This document shows positions 5,679 through 6,131 of a DNA stretch of 6,131 nucleotides, one piece after another. The first letter of the stretch is position 1. Every line of letters begins with the position of its first letter. Under the pieces are notes generated by a model. The model was given only the letters and a program-made list of their open reading frames with translations, was not told where the DNA came from and ran no database searches. Location: assembly GCA_050732935.1 (NCBI GenBank), contig JBOHRW010000123.1:1-6131 (forward strand). The letters run 5' to 3'. This DNA is from DASRVA01 sp050732935. GTDB lineage: Bacteria > Gemmatimonadota > Gemmatimonadetes > JACCXV01 > JAHWKZ01. The translations under genes were made by a program, and so were the position numbers.

Positions 5679-6131
5679 CTACGACTTCCGGACGGCGTGA
5701 ACCTCCATCGTCTTGAACTCCTGGCCGTCCGGCCCCGGCATGTACATCTCGAAGTGCAGCGTGTTGTCGTCCAGCATCTTCGAGACCCCGCGCATCGTCT
5801 TGTCCTTCTCGCCGGTCATGATGTCGTCGAAGGTTCCGGTCGTGATCAGGGCATTCTGCTCGGGATCGAAGGTGCCGCGGCTCACCAAGATGCCCGTCCC
5901 CATGTTGTCGATCCACGTGGAGATGTACTCCTGGTTGAAGTTGTCGTAGCCGGTGATGCCGTGCCCCTTGAAGGGCTGGCCCATGGCCGTGCCTTCCCAG
6001 TTCTCGATCAGGTAACGGCCGTCCATCGTCATCGAGGCCGACAGGGTCCCCGTAGACTCCTGGGGCGGGGCGTCGGGGCCCATCCACCACGTCATCGTGT
6101 AGTCCCACTCGCCAGCGTGCTTGGCGAGCCG
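5679..6131 (-). CDS. DUF1579 family protein, 5' end cut by window
   Basis: The reverse strand is open from the right edge to a TAG at 5681-5679, giving 150 residues. An internal ATG exists at 6095, but the conserved GEWDYT strand lies before it, so the gene starts beyond the window. The DUF1579 pattern is clear: GEWDYT (7-12), DGRYLIENWEGTAMGQPF (37-54), GHGITGYDNFNQEYISTWID (56-75), MGTGI (77-81), and a final HFEMYMPGPDGQEFKTMEVH strand pair. These proteins form a small beta-rich, lipocalin-like fold of unknown function. A signal peptide, if any, would be in the missing part. It is followed after 19 bases by the DUF2007 gene on the same strand. Confidence 0.88.
   Translation of the reverse strand, partial: RLAKHAGEWDYTMTWWMGPDAPPQESTGTLSASMTMDGRYLIENWEGTAMGQPFKGHGITGYDNFNQEYISTWIDNMGTGILVSRGTFDPEQNALITTGTFDDIMTGEKDKTMRGVSKMLDDNTLHFEMYMPGPDGQEFKTMEVHAVRKS

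Noticed and set aside
1..6131. CRISPR array, tRNA, insertion sequence, toxin-antitoxin or defence genes
   Set aside because: I looked on both strands and saw no spaced direct repeats, no tRNA-like cloverleaf, no transposase and no recognisable defence domain.

Overview
The window is very GC-rich (about 70% by eye, not counted) and almost fully coding. It appears chromosomal and bacterial. Two predicted lipoproteins with signal peptides and lipobox-like cysteines suggest a Gram-negative cell plan. The mix of families (glycolate oxidase GlcD/GlcF pair, YgfZ-type folate-binding protein, DUF3891, DUF2007, DUF1579, a lipocalin-like lipoprotein) fits a soil or sediment phylum such as Gemmatimonadota, but this placement is a guess from gene content. 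There is no tRNA, rRNA, CRISPR array, insertion sequence or phage gene, and no intergenic stretch over 50 bases.

Layout. A leftward block (1-2116) reads, in transcription order: a CycH/CcmI-type Ig-like domain lipoprotein (2110-1535), a DUF3891 HD-like protein (1495-722), and a YgfZ/GcvT-like folate-binding protein (713-1) that runs off the left edge inside its KGCYxGQE motif. A rightward block (2143-5442) diverges from it: a lipocalin-like lipoprotein, then glcD only 2 bases after its stop, then glcF behind a strong Shine-Dalgarno site. A second leftward block enters from the right edge: a DUF1579 protein (6131-5679, 5' end missing) followed by a DUF2007 protein (5659-5420). The end of the DUF2007 gene overlaps the end of glcF tail to tail by 23 bases.

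How the genes work together. GlcD (FAD subunit) and GlcF (two 4Fe-4S clusters and two CCG domains) should form a membrane-associated 2-hydroxyacid dehydrogenase, most simply a glycolate (or D-lactate) dehydrogenase passing electrons to quinone. The GlcE subunit of the E. coli complex is absent between them. YgfZ family proteins support Fe-S enzymes in a folate-dependent way, so its nearness to an Fe-S enzyme is suggestive but weak. The other genes are families of unknown or loosely known function.

I do not see a clear new biological system. The best leads are the very short divergent lipoprotein junction with a promoter that would give a near-leaderless GTG transcript, the lone CycH-type Ig-like lipoprotein, the lipoprotein-glcD-glcF gene order, and a hairpin over the DUF3891 start.
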